From NCBI RefSeq assembly GCF_001013905.1, contig NZ_LN831790.1:1302001-1366000 (forward strand): a stretch of DNA of 64,000 bases, written 5' to 3'. This document shows, piece after piece, positions 54,165 to 63,900 of the stretch; the first letter of the stretch is position 1; every line of letters begins with the position of its first letter. The stretch comes from Streptomyces leeuwenhoekii (lineage in GTDB: Bacteria > Actinomycetota > Actinomycetes > Streptomycetales > Streptomycetaceae). The notes under the pieces are model-generated. The model had not been told where the DNA came from. It did not search any database and saw only the letters and a list, made by a program, of their open reading frames with translations. Both the position numbers and the translations under genes were made by a program.

Positions 54165-54488
54165 TCACTTGCCGCCCAGGGCGCGCTGCAGCTCGCTCTT
54201 GTTCATGTTCGAACGGCCGTGGATGTCACGGCGCTTGGCCTCCTGGTACAGCTCGTCGTAGGTGGCGTCCTGGGAGCCCTGGCCCGACCGCCGGCCGCCG
54301 CCGGAGGAGGAGGTGCTCCTGGCCGAGCCGCGTCCGGAGCTCTTCGTCTCGCCGGACCGGGCGCGTTCCTTGTTCACCGTGCGGGCGGCCATCTCCTTGG
54401 CCCGTCCGGTGCTCGCGCCGCGCTCCTGCGCGCTGTCCTTGATGTGTTCGTACTGCCGCTCCCGTTTGGAGCTCGCACCGCGTGGCAT
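54165..54488 (-). CDS. Small basic protein with SAP/Rho-N-like C-terminus (annotated elsewhere as plasmid stabilisation protein)
   Basis: 107-aa, very Arg/Lys/Ser-rich protein. It opens MPRGASSKRERQYEHIKDSA and has a disordered middle (residues about 40-72), then YDELYQEAKRRDIHGRSNMN ending in KSELQRALGG, which resembles the Rho N-terminal/SAP-type nucleic-acid-binding helix pair. Homologues are often named plasmid stabilisation protein, but no experimental role is known to me and nothing here indicates a plasmid. It may bind DNA or RNA. Confidence 0.75.
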   Translation of the reverse strand: MPRGASSKRERQYEHIKDSAQERGASTGRAKEMAARTVNKERARSGETKSSGRGSARSTSSSGGGRRSGQGSQDATYDELYQEAKRRDIHGRSNMNKSELQRALGGK

Positions 54489-54734
54489 GTCCGTTCACTT
54501 CCTCTCACGCTCAGCGAGCGGGTACCCACGTCACGGAGGAACACGGCACATCGCTCGGCATGTCTTCGGGGGCCCGGCGCTCGGGAGAAGGGCGCGGTTC
54601 CCCGTGCATGACGGCGGTGACAGAGGTCACTCGGGCGGTGTGTGCACGGATCGGCTCGTTCCGACGTCTTTTCCCGTGCCCGGCCTCATCCGTCCCGCCC
54701 GAAGATCCGTCCAGCCGTCACGAGGGAGCAGGCG

Positions 54735-55151
54735 TTGTCCACCGTCATCGAGCAGCCCGTAGAGGCCCGCCTCGTCGCCGCCGCGCCGCGGATGCCGAAC
54801 ATTCCCGCCACGCTGCACTACGACCAGCGCGATCCGTTCGCCGTCCGCATGACCTTCCCGGCCCCGGCCACCCTGGAGGGCGTGGACGTCTGCTGGACCT
54901 TCTCCCGGGAGCTCCTCACCGCGGGGATGGAGCAGCCCGAGGGGCACGGCGACGTCCGGGTGCGGCCCTACGGGTACGACCGCACCGTCCTGGAGTTCCA
55001 CGCCCCCGAGGGCACCGCCGTGGTGCACGTCCGCTCCGGGGAGCTGCGCCGCTTCCTCGCCGCCACGAACGAACTGGTCCCCGTCGGTCTGGAGTACCTG
55101 CAACTGGATCTGGACCGCGATCTGGCGGAGCTGATGCGGGGCAGCCACTGA
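54735..55151 (+). CDS. ssgD: SsgA-like sporulation and cell division protein (probably SsgD)
   Basis: 138-aa SALP family protein restricted to sporulating actinomycetes; members steer peptidoglycan synthesis and septation. Family pattern is clear: PATLHYDQRDPFAVRMTFPA, VCWTFSRELL, DVRVRPYG, and LEFHAPEGTAVVHVRSGEL. TTG at 54735 with GGAG 7 nt upstream; a longer frame from 54642 is not needed. Naming as ssgD rests on gene order (next to the ABC-F gene, as I recall for SCO6722/SCO6720), not on a phylogeny. Confidence 0.88.
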   Translation: MSTVIEQPVEARLVAAAPRMPNIPATLHYDQRDPFAVRMTFPAPATLEGVDVCWTFSRELLTAGMEQPEGHGDVRVRPYGYDRTVLEFHAPEGTAVVHVRSGELRRFLAATNELVPVGLEYLQLDLDRDLAELMRGSH

Positions 55152-55197
55152 CCCGAGGGCACGGGCGGCCGGTGCGGCGGCCGCCGGAGAAATCACG

Positions 55198-55226
55198 TTG
55201 ACAGCCCTTCCGGCCGTTCGTACGGT
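55198..55226 (+). promoter_or_regulatory. Strong vegetative promoter of the ABC-F gene
   Basis: TTGACA (55198-55203, perfect consensus) and TACGGT (55221-55226) with a 17-nt spacer. Predicted transcription start near 55233, leaving about 250 nt of untranslated leader before the ABC-F start codon. Confidence 0.8.
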
Positions 55227-55263
55227 TGTGAGCGGTCCTGTTGCCGTCGATTGGAGAAGGACG

Positions 55264-55275
55264 TTGCTCGTCTGA
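55264..55275 (+). CDS. Three-codon upstream ORF (Met-Leu-Val) in the ABC-F leader
   Basis: TTG CTC GTC TGA preceded by GGAG 7 nt upstream (within GGAGAAGG). It is about 30 nt after the predicted transcription start and about 200 nt before the ABC-F gene. Very short leader ORFs like this serve as ribosome-stalling sensors in antibiotic-inducible genes; here that is inferred from position, ribosome site and the downstream pairing segments. Confidence 0.6.
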   Translation: MLV

Positions 55276-55281
55276 GGTCCT

Positions 55282-55476
55282 GAGACACCGCGCCCCACCG
55301 ATGAGGTGTGTGCGCCGCGTGCGACCTCGGCGTTCGAGCCGTCCCCGACAAGCAGGGCTTTTCTCATGCCCGGGGCTGCCCCGAGCTTCGCCTCTCCCCG
55401 CGGTCCTCCCGCGGCGGTCGCCGCCTTCGGTGTCTCGATACGCGTTCGCCCTGACCGCATCGCGCCACCGCGGAGG
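55282..55476 (+). promoter_or_regulatory. Foldable leader (attenuator candidate) before the ABC-F gene
   Basis: Three sets of complementary segments are visible: GAGACACCG (55282-55290) with CGGTGTCTC (55428-55436), a 9-bp long-range pair beginning 7 nt after the three-codon ORF; GAGGT/ACCTC (55303-55307 with 55324-55328); and CCTCCCGCGG (55405-55414) with CCGCGGAGG (55468-55476), which contains the ribosome site of the ABC-F gene. A stalled ribosome at the upstream ORF could change which pairs form and so expose the ribosome site. Confidence 0.6.
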
Positions 55477-55481
55477 CCCGC

Positions 55482-57107
55482 ATGTCTTTGTCCATCAGCT
55501 GCACTTCCCTCTCGTTCGCCTGGCCCGACGGCACCCCCGTCTTCGACGGCCTCGACGTCGCCTTCGGCCCCGGCCGCACGGGACTCGTCGGCGTCAACGG
55601 CTCGGGGAAGTCGACGCTGCTCAAACTGATCGCCGGAGAGCTCACCCCGTCCGACGGCACCGTCCGGGTGGCCGGCTCGATCGGCCGGCTTCCGCAGAAC
55701 GTCACCCTCGACACCGCCCTGCGGGTCGACGAGGTGCTCGGCATCGCCGCACAGCGGGCGGCGCTGCACGCCATCGAGGCGGGGGACGTGTCCGAGGAGC
55801 ACTTCGAGACCGTCGGCGACGACTGGGACGTCGAGGAACGCGCCCTCGCCACCCTCGGCGATCTCGGCCTGGGCCACGTCACGCTGGACCGCACCATCGG
55901 CGAGGTGTCCGGCGGCGAGTCCGTGCTGCTCCGCCTGGCGGCGCTGCTGCTCGCCCGCCCGGACGTGCTGCTGCTCGACGAGCCGACCAACAACCTCGAC
56001 CTGTACGCGCGGCGGCGGCTGTACGCGGCCGTCCAGTCCTGGCCGGGCGTGATGGTCGTCGTCAGCCACGACCGCGAGCTGCTGGAACTCGTCGACCAGA
56101 TCGCCGACCTGCGCTCCGGGGAGGTCACCTGGTACGGCGGCAACTACTCGGCCTACGAGGAGGCCCTCGCCGTCGAGCAGGAGGCCGCCGAGCGGATGGT
56201 GCGGGTCGCCGAGGCCGACCTGCGCAAGCAGAAACGCGAACTGGCCGACGCCCAGGTCAAGCTGGCCCGCCGCAAGCGGTACGGCCAGAAGATGTGGGAC
56301 CAGAAACGCGAACCGAAGATCGTCATGGGGGCGCGCAAGCGCGCGGCGCAGGAGTCCGCGGGCAAGCACCGGATCATGCACGAGGAGAAACTGGCCGAGG
56401 CCAGGGAACGGCTCGACGAGGCGGCGGAGGCCGTACGGGAGGACGACGAGATCCGCGTCGACCTGCCGTACACCGCCGTACCGCCGGGGCGGTCCGTGCT
56501 CACCCTGCGCGATCTGGAACTGGCCTACGGCGCCCGGGTGGAGGGCGGGTTCGATCTGCACGGACCGGAGCGCATCGCGCTGATCGGGCGCAACGGCGCG
56601 GGCAAGACCACGCTGCTGCGCACGATCGCCGGGGAGCTGCGGCCGGTGGCGGGCGAGGCGACGGCCCACGTGCCGCTGCGGTTCCTGCCGCAGCGTCTGG
56701 ACGTGCTCGACGACACGCTCAGCGTCGCGGAGAACGTGGCCCGGTTCGCCCCGGACGCCACCAACAACCGGATCCGGGCGCGCCTGGCGCGCTTCCTGTT
56801 CCGGGGCACCCGCGCCGACCAGAAGGTGGCGACGCTCTCCGGCGGCGAACGCTTCCGCGCCGCGCTGGCCGCGCTGATGCTGGCCGAGCCCGCACCACAA
56901 CTGCTGATGCTGGACGAGCCGACCAACAACCTGGACATGGCGAGCGTGCGCCGGCTCACCACGGCCCTGGAGTCGTACGAGGGGGCGCTGATCGTGGCCA
57001 GCCACGACCTGCCGTTCCTGGAATCGCTCGGCATCACGCGCTGGCTGCTGCTGGAGGAGGGAGAACTGAGGGAAACCACACCGGAGGCCGTGGGGGACCC
57101 CGCCTAG
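55482..57107 (+). CDS. ABC-F family ATPase, likely antibiotic-resistance/ribosome-protection type
   Basis: 541-aa soluble protein with two ATPase domains: Walker A GVNGSGKST and GRNGAGKTT; signatures VSGGE and LSGGE; Walker B LLLDEPTNNLDLY and LMLDEPTNNLDMA. The linker (about residues 225-320) is long, coiled and strongly basic (KQKRELADAQVKLARRKRYG), suited to reach into the ribosome. ATG at 55482 with GGAGG 5 nt upstream. The promoter, minimal upstream ORF and structured leader point to induction by ribosome-targeting drugs. Drug class is unknown. Confidence 0.9.
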   Translation: MSLSISCTSLSFAWPDGTPVFDGLDVAFGPGRTGLVGVNGSGKSTLLKLIAGELTPSDGTVRVAGSIGRLPQNVTLDTALRVDEVLGIAAQRAALHAIEAGDVSEEHFETVGDDWDVEERALATLGDLGLGHVTLDRTIGEVSGGESVLLRLAALLLARPDVLLLDEPTNNLDLYARRRLYAAVQSWPGVMVVVSHDRELLELVDQIADLRSGEVTWYGGNYSAYEEALAVEQEAAERMVRVAEADLRKQKRELADAQVKLARRKRYGQKMWDQKREPKIVMGARKRAAQESAGKHRIMHEEKLAEARERLDEAAEAVREDDEIRVDLPYTAVPPGRSVLTLRDLELAYGARVEGGFDLHGPERIALIGRNGAGKTTLLRTIAGELRPVAGEATAHVPLRFLPQRLDVLDDTLSVAENVARFAPDATNNRIRARLARFLFRGTRADQKVATLSGGERFRAALAALMLAEPAPQLLMLDEPTNNLDMASVRRLTTALESYEGALIVASHDLPFLESLGITRWLLLEEGELRETTPEAVGDPA

Positions 57108-57599
57108 CAGTGATTCGATACGTCGGGTGATCTCGCCTGGCTGGATGGTCACGCAGTACGCCGACCCCGCGCGTCGTTACTGGTCACCGCGGCCCGGATG
57201 TCGACTGCTCCGTCGGCTTCGACGGTGCCGGGCAGCCGCCGGGCGACGCTGTCGCGGAGGGCGTCCGCGCGCAACGAGAGCTGCGCGCGGGCCCACCGGC
57301 GTTCAGTCACCCGGTCAGCTCGGCGGCCCGTCGGAAGCGGGCCATCAGACATGGGGTGCTGCGGGGCCGCGCGGGCCCAGGCGGTTTGCGCAGCCGCTCG
57401 TCCCAGCAGCAGGTGCCCGACCACCCGTTGTCGTGCCGGTGCGCGGTAGGAGAAGGGGCGTGGCAAGAGGGGTGATCACCCCTGGCCCACAGCGCCGCGG
57501 CAACTGCTCCGACTGGTAGGAGGAGCTGGGTGTGCGGACTGCTGGGGTCTGATCGCTTCCACACCGTGTCGCGTTGGCTCCCCAGCACGCAGCAGGGCC
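57108..57599. other. Region without a credible intact gene
   Basis: About 490 nt between the ABC-F gene and decayed fragments. Open frames exist (for example a 105-codon minus frame at 57149-57466) but show no recognisable family, ribosome site or consistent coding pattern. Probably degraded sequence at a recombination junction. Confidence 0.5.
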
Positions 57600-57751
57600 G
57601 AGCACTTCACCAGAGGGCGCGTCAGGCCGCCGACGTACGGCACGGGGTGGACGTGATTGGCGAGCGCAGCGCGGACGTCATCAACGGTGTCGCCGATGAG
57701 AACGATCGGCCGGTCCCCGATGCTGTGCCGCAGCATCTTCACGTGTGGCAC
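57600..57751 (-). pseudogene. Remnant of a HAD-family hydrolase
   Basis: Minus-strand frame reads HSIGDRPIVLIGDTVDDVRA followed by ALANHVHPVPYVGGLTRP, which looks like the C-terminal motif-IV region (GDTxxD) of a HAD phosphatase. The upstream three quarters of such a gene are missing and the downstream part becomes unrelated low-complexity sequence. It is antisense to the start of the LGFP remnant. Confidence 0.5.
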
Positions 57752-57970
57752 GATCTACTGGACCCCGCAGACCGGTCCCCACGAGGTGCACGGCCAGATC
57801 CGAGACCTGTGGGCCGAGATGGGCCGGGAGAACAGCTTCCTCCACTACCCGGCCTCCGACGAGACCGGCTCCGACTCGTAGCGCGTCAGCCGCTTCCAGG
57901 GCGGGCACGTCACCTGGTGGCCGATGCCGGGCGCGTCCGCGCAGCACGGCGGCCGGATCGACGACTCGCA
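57735..57970 (+). pseudogene. Remnant of an LGFP-repeat cell-wall protein
   Basis: The plus frame reads GTIYWTPQTGPHEVHGQIRD and LWAEMGRENSFLHYPASDET, a typical LGFP repeat, then a TAG stop (57879-57881), and in the same frame RVSRFQGGHVTWWPMPGA, the start of the next repeat. LGFP repeats occur in long arrays in secreted actinomycete proteins; here one and a half repeats with an internal stop and no start or signal peptide remain. Confidence 0.6.
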
Positions 57971-57997
57971 ACACCGCCCCCGACCTGCCTGCGTTCG

Positions 57998-60900
57998 TCA
58001 CGGCCACGGCTCCGTAGGCCGTACCGTGTCGAACGCCAGGCCGCTCGCGCTCTCCCCCGCGCCAGGGGTCTTCTCCCTGCGTACCCAGCTGTGCCAGGTG
58101 CCGTCGGACCAGCGGGCCAGGACGGGGCGGCGGGCGACCAGGACTCCCTCGCGCGGTACCTCCTCCTCGTGCAGCCACAGCCCGGGGGTGATGAGACGCC
58201 CCTCGGGGCGGGCGTCGAGGCCGGGGCCGGTGAGGGTGGCCAGGCGGAACCGGATCCGGCCGGGTCGCACCGGTTCGGGGACCATGGGGAACCAGTAGTC
58301 AGGAACGATGGACTGGACCGCGTACGCGGGCACGGCACCGGGACCGGGTACGGCCGTTTCGGGCGGTGCGTTGCGGGCCCAGCGGTCGCGTCGGTCGACC
58401 GGTTCGCCGTGGCTGTCGGTGTAGTGGTGCTGAATCGCGTAAACGAGGTTGACCAGTTCGTCGCGGGCGAGGAGCACCCGTTCCAGTGGCTGTCCCGGCT
58501 GGCCGCGTTCGGAGGGCAGGATCAGCAGCCCGGACGCGGCGGGGTGGTCCGGGTCAGGGCTGCTCAGGGTGAACATCGTCCAGGACGGGTCGTCGCGGCC
58601 GGCCCGCTCGACCAGGTGGTGGCGGCCGAAGACATCCCGTACGAGCAGCCGGTCCAGGACGGTCAGTGACGCGGTCGGCACCTCCAGCGGCGCCAGGAAC
58701 CAGTCGTTGCCGAAGACCGTGGCGAATGAGATCAGCAGCAGCCGCCCGGTGTCCAGCGCGGAGACGTCCGCCGCACTGAGATCGACGCGCGCGTCCTCCA
58801 TCTCCCAGAACCGGTCGGCCGGCAGCCCGCCGTACCGCACGGTCGAGGGCAGGCTTTCCTCCGCGAACGCCCGACTCTGTCCCGGCGGTGCCGCCTCGGC
58901 GTCGGGGTCGGGGTGGACGTCGAGGGAGTACCAGTCCAGGCCGTCGCCCTGGTACTCCTCGGCCCGCAGGACCGTGCCTCCGGTGGACAGTTCGGCCGTG
59001 TACTCGCCGCGATGCGGGTCGAAGCAGTCCGGGCCGTGCTCGGCCAGCTGGGCGGCCCACCAGTTCCGCCAGCGGGCGGCCACCTCGCCGAGGCGCGGGT
59101 CGGATCCGGCGTCGAAGGCGCCCGCGTCCAGCGCGGCCGCCACCGATGCCGCATCGGGCAGAGCACCGTCGAGCAGGCCGGTCAGGCCGACGTTCGGCTC
59201 CTCCCCGGTCCGAAGCCGGTGCGGGACCAGGGCAGTCAGGGCGGCGGCGAGCACTCCGGCGTCGTCGGACATGCGCAGCAACGCCGCTCCGCCCTCGGCG
59301 CGCAGCCTCTCGTCCACCTGGACGGGCTCGTCCTCGATCCGGGTGTCCAGCGGACCCTGGCCGAGGTCGTACGGTACCCAGTCGGTGGCCCCGCCCGGGC
59401 GCCAGGCGTCGACAGGCGCGCTGCTGCCGCTCATCCGCACCACGGCCGGGGACCCGGCGTCCTGGGCGGCGAACTCCCCGAACTGCCATTGCCGGGTGAG
59501 CAGCCACAGTGGGTCGTGCACCCGGGCGGCGAGGCCTGCGTCGACGTCGATTGCCCGGTGCCGCGGTTCCAGCTGGAAGGGCCCCTCCGGGTCGGTGTCG
59601 TCCCGTTCCGTCTCGATCCGGGCCAAGGCCCGGCCGGTCGCGGTCTGCTGGGCGATGCGGATGCCGGGCAGGAGCGAGTTCAGCGCGCTCAGGTCCTGGT
59701 GGTCGACGGCGCGCAGCTTGGCCAGCTCCAGGGTTTCCCGCAGCACCTGCATCAGCCCGTCGGAGGTCCACCCGCGGTCCAGGTCCGGGGGGACCGCGAG
59801 GAGCACACTGTGCGGGGCCTTGGCGTCCGGGCGGTCGTAGTGGAAGGCGACGCCCGTCAGTTCGGTCTCCGGCGCCGGGTCGGGTCCCGGCGGCGGCTGG
59901 TCGGAGCCGGGGAGGAGTTCGATCCACTCGTCCAGGACGACTCCGGTGACTTCCGCGTCGGCCGCGATGTCGTGCGGTGCGTGCCAGACCAGGTGGGTCG
60001 TGGCGGGCGGGCGCTGCCCGGTGGGGAAGGGGCCGCCGATCCAGGCGTCGCCCTCGGCCGTCGGGTGCTGGGCCGCGCGCAGCCGTTCCACCCGTCCGGC
60101 CCGGTTGCCGGCCAGCAGCAGCGTCTCGTGCAGGGTGCGCACCATGGGGCGTACGGCCGCGTTGCGCCGCAGCCAGTCCTCGATGTCGGCACCGGGCAGG
60201 TTACCTCGGCCGGTCGGTGGCGGGGTGGTGGCGGTGAGCCCGGGCAGCAGCGGGAGGTCCGCGCCGAGCACCGGGGCCAGCTCCGTGCGGACCCGTGCGA
60301 GCCAGGCATCGGTCGACTCGGATGTGACCTCCTCCGTGGCCAGCTGGCGCACCTTGTCCTTGACGGGGTGCCCGGCGAGCACCGGGCTCTCGGCGAAGGC
60401 GGCGAGGCGGGTACGCAGATTCGTCGCGTCGACCGAGCGGCCGGCCGCACCGTCGGGCAGGTGTGACGGCAGCAGCGGCTGTGCGGTCGACAGCAAGGAC
60501 CGGATCCGGGCCGCCCTGCCGTGCAGCCCGATCCATCCAGGTCCGGTGAACACGACCGGAGTCTCCGGGAGGACGCCCGTCGCGTTCCGAACCGCCCTGC
60601 GCAGCGCGGCCGGTTCGGCGGCAGCCGCGTCCAGTACGACGCTCAGGGCACCCAGACCCAGTCGGTCGGCGGTGAGTTCGAAGGGGCGGGGGTCCGCCTG
60701 ACCGTCACCGAGTCGGCCGGCGAGGGTCCAACCCGTCGCGGGGCCGAGGAGATGGGCTACCCAGGCCTCCAGCGCGGGTTGCAGCGCGGCGAGCGGGTCG
60801 GCGGGCCAGCCTGTCGGGGCGGTCGGTTCGGCCGGGAGCAGCGCGGCCGTGCGGTGGGTCAGGGCGCGGGCCCGGTGCGGGGTGCGCAGGACGCGGAAGG

Positions 60901-63900
60901 TGTCCGGCACGTCCTCACCGCGCCCGAGGGTGTCGGCGGTCAGACCCGCGCGGATCGGGTTCCCGCCTACCAACTGGTGGACGCTCTCGGCCAGTACCAG
61001 GTCTCCCACCGCGTCGAGCGCCTCGGCGAGGTCGTCCAGCAGCACAGTCACCGCCGCCCTGTCGCTCTCCGAGCCGACCACCGGTGCCTGGTCGATGACG
61101 CTGGCCAGGTCGGGGGCGCCGGCCCCGGCCCTTGCGAGGGCCATGCCGTCGACGACGTTGCGCGCGGAGACCGCCTCCGCGCTGCGCGCCCAAAGGTCCG
61201 CGTCGGTCCCCTCGGGCGCCGTCTCGGGGACGACGGGCAGTGGGAACTGGCGGCGGAAACGCTCGATGAGGTGGTCCAACTCGGCGTCGTGCAGGGCGCG
61301 TTCGAACCGGTAGCCCAGCAGGGAGCCCAGGTTCTGGCCCTGCCGTACACCGCCGAGCAGCCAGCGGGCGACGCGGGCACGGCGGGAGGCGAGGTTGACC
61401 GCGTAGCTCTGCTCGTCGGGGTTGCCGAGGAAACCGGACCGCAGGACGGCGGCTGTGGCCGCGTGGTGCAGCGACGGCGCGTGGATGTAGCCGTCCTTCC
61501 CGGACAGCTCCACGGTCGTGGGCACGTCGTCCAGCTCGATCTCCATCTGTTCCCTCGGCACCGGGGGACGCAGGTCCTCCACCCAGCCGTAGCAGCCGAA
61601 CCGCACGCCCTCCGTGCCGGATGCCCGCAGCTCGGTCAGCCGTTTCGACGCCAGTGAGGTGATCCATGCGTCCAGGCGGTGCGAGTGGACGTCGATGACC
61701 TCCAGCAGCAGCTCGGGGAGCCGGGACACCGGTACGGCGGCCAGGGTCCGCAAGGCCTGCTCCAGCCGGGGCAGCGCGGCCGCGGCGCGGGTGGCGGCGG
61801 CGACGCGTTCCGCGCGCTCGCTCTCGTCCAGGCCCTCCAGCACATCGGCAACCAGCTGGTCGATGTCGCCGGTGACGGCCAGGGCCTGGCGCACGGGGTC
61901 GCCGGCGGGGTCGAAGTCGCCCGCGAAGGTGGACCAGTTGGGCAGGAACAGCAGCGCGTCGAGCACTCCGCTCAGATCCCGCTCGTCATCGGGGACTTCC
62001 TCGGATCCGTCCTCGTCCTCGACCGGTTCCTCGCCCTCGCCAGGCTGCTCATCTTCGCCGACCGGCTCTTCGGCCAGAGCCGGAACGTCGAAGAACGTGC
62101 TGCGGCGAGGCGGGGTCTCGCGTCCGGTGGACAGCTCCACCGGCCATTCCATGTCGTACGCCTCGGCCGTCAACTCCCCGGCTATGAAGGCTTGCACGGC
62201 ACCCAGGTAGTCCGCCGTGGCCGCCGCGCGGGCCGGAAAAGCCTCGGGGTCCGGGGACAGCCGGGTGACGAACTCGGGGACGCCGGTCGCCTCGTCCAGG
62301 CTCCAGCCGAGTGAGGTCCAGCCGTTGCTGGTCGTCGTCCAGCGGGCGAGGCCGTCGGGCGGCAGACCGGGCAGGCCAAGCACCGCGGGGGGTGCGTCGA
62401 GCGGGGTGAAGGGCACGGCGCGGTCCGGCCCGCTCATCCGGATCATGGCCAGGCCGGTGGCCACGGGCAGCCGCTGCAACGCCTCCACCGCGACCCGGTC
62501 CACGGGCTTACCCGGTTCGACGCGCGGGATGGTCACCTCCTCCTCGCCGTTGTCGTGCAGCACCCGATGGTCCACCACCGCCCGGTAGCGTTCCCGCAGC
62601 CGCAACAGCCAGGGCGTGATCACTGCGTCGACGTCGTCGGCGCGCCAGTCGTCCAGCGCGGTCACCGGCAGGACGCCGTACGGCTGACGGCCGACGCGCA
62701 GCATCGGCAGCGGGCCGCGGCCGCGCACGTGTTCGACGATGTGCTCTCGGACGGCCCGCCAAGGTCCCTCGGGGGAAACACCGCTGGGCTGTGTGGTGCC
62801 CAGGTCGATCGTCGTCAGTGCGGCCTCGGCGAAACCCTTGCCGAGCGTGGGCCAGGTGAGCAGGGTCAGGGCGGCGACGGCCGACGGCGCGGCGTCGTCG
62901 GCTCCGGGGCAGCCGCGCAGGAACCCGGCGTCCGGCAGGCCCAGCGCGGCCGCGAGGGTGTCGGCGACCGGCCGCTCCCCCGCCTCCGGGTCGGGATCCG
63001 GGCCGGGATAGGCGGGGGCCGAGGACCAGCCCGAGCGGGAGCGTGGGGTGTTGTTGGTGGCGGTGCCGGAGGGCAGCAGGCCGAGGCCGCCGCCGTAGCG
63101 GTGGCCGTGCAGCAGGTCGCGCAGCCGGGCGGCGCCGTCCACGGGTGCGTCGTCGCGTACGCCGACCACCAGCAACTGGTCCAGGTTCTCGGTGTTCTCG
63201 GGCGGGACGATCAGCTCGATGCCCATGCCGGCCTTGACCGCTTCGAACCAGTCGGTCTCCCAGCCCTCCTCCTCGGCGCGCAGCAGGCCGATCGGCAGCG
63301 GGTCGGGCACTGGGCGGCCCAGCTTGTCGACCACCACCTGGCCCTCGGACAGCCCGAGGAAGCGCCAGCGCCTCGGCATCGCCACCGCGTGCGGACGCTG
63401 CTCCTGGGGATCGTCGGTTCGCAGGGTGGGCGCCGGGGCGCCGGGACGGCAGGCGCGTACGGCCCACGAGGCGCGGGCCGGGCGCAGCTTCGTGAGCACG
63501 TCCTGCCAGGCCTCGGAGCCGGGGTTCTGCCAGTACGCGGTACCGGCGGCGACCTCGGCCGGGGTGAGCGCGGGCTCGAAGCGGGACAGCAGGATGTCGT
63601 CCGGGTAGATACGCACCCGCAGGGTCCTCGGCTCCCACCAGATGGTCTCGACCCGCACCGGCAGCAGCGCGATGGGCGCGGTGTTGTTCTCGGGGAACAG
63701 TGCCTCTCCCTCGGCCAGCGCCCGGCTCAGCTCCTCCTGGGCCCCGGCGGCCAGGTGGTTCAGCTCCTCGGCTCTGCTCTGCAGGTCCGGCAGGGCCGCC
63801 TCGGCCGCGGCGAGCGCCTCGGCGGCGGTGGGTGGGAAGGGGGGATCGGGCAGGCCGGCCTGGATGTGCGCCCGTAGACGCCGTACCACGGCCTCCTGCT

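Noticed and set aside
54165..54488. Evidence for a plasmid or integrated element from the plasmid-stabilisation-type protein
   Set aside because: This small gene is common on Streptomyces chromosomes and is surrounded by core genes such as nfi and ssgD; no integrase or attachment repeats are nearby.
57149..57466. 105-codon minus frame after the ABC-F gene
   Set aside because: No ribosome site, no known family and no supporting context; left as non-genic.
58449..63877. Several 200-500 codon plus-strand frames opposite the giant gene
   Set aside because: They are interleaved, Arg/Ser/Pro- or Gly-rich translations typical of antisense shadows, while the minus frame is continuous for 1993 codons with conserved motifs.
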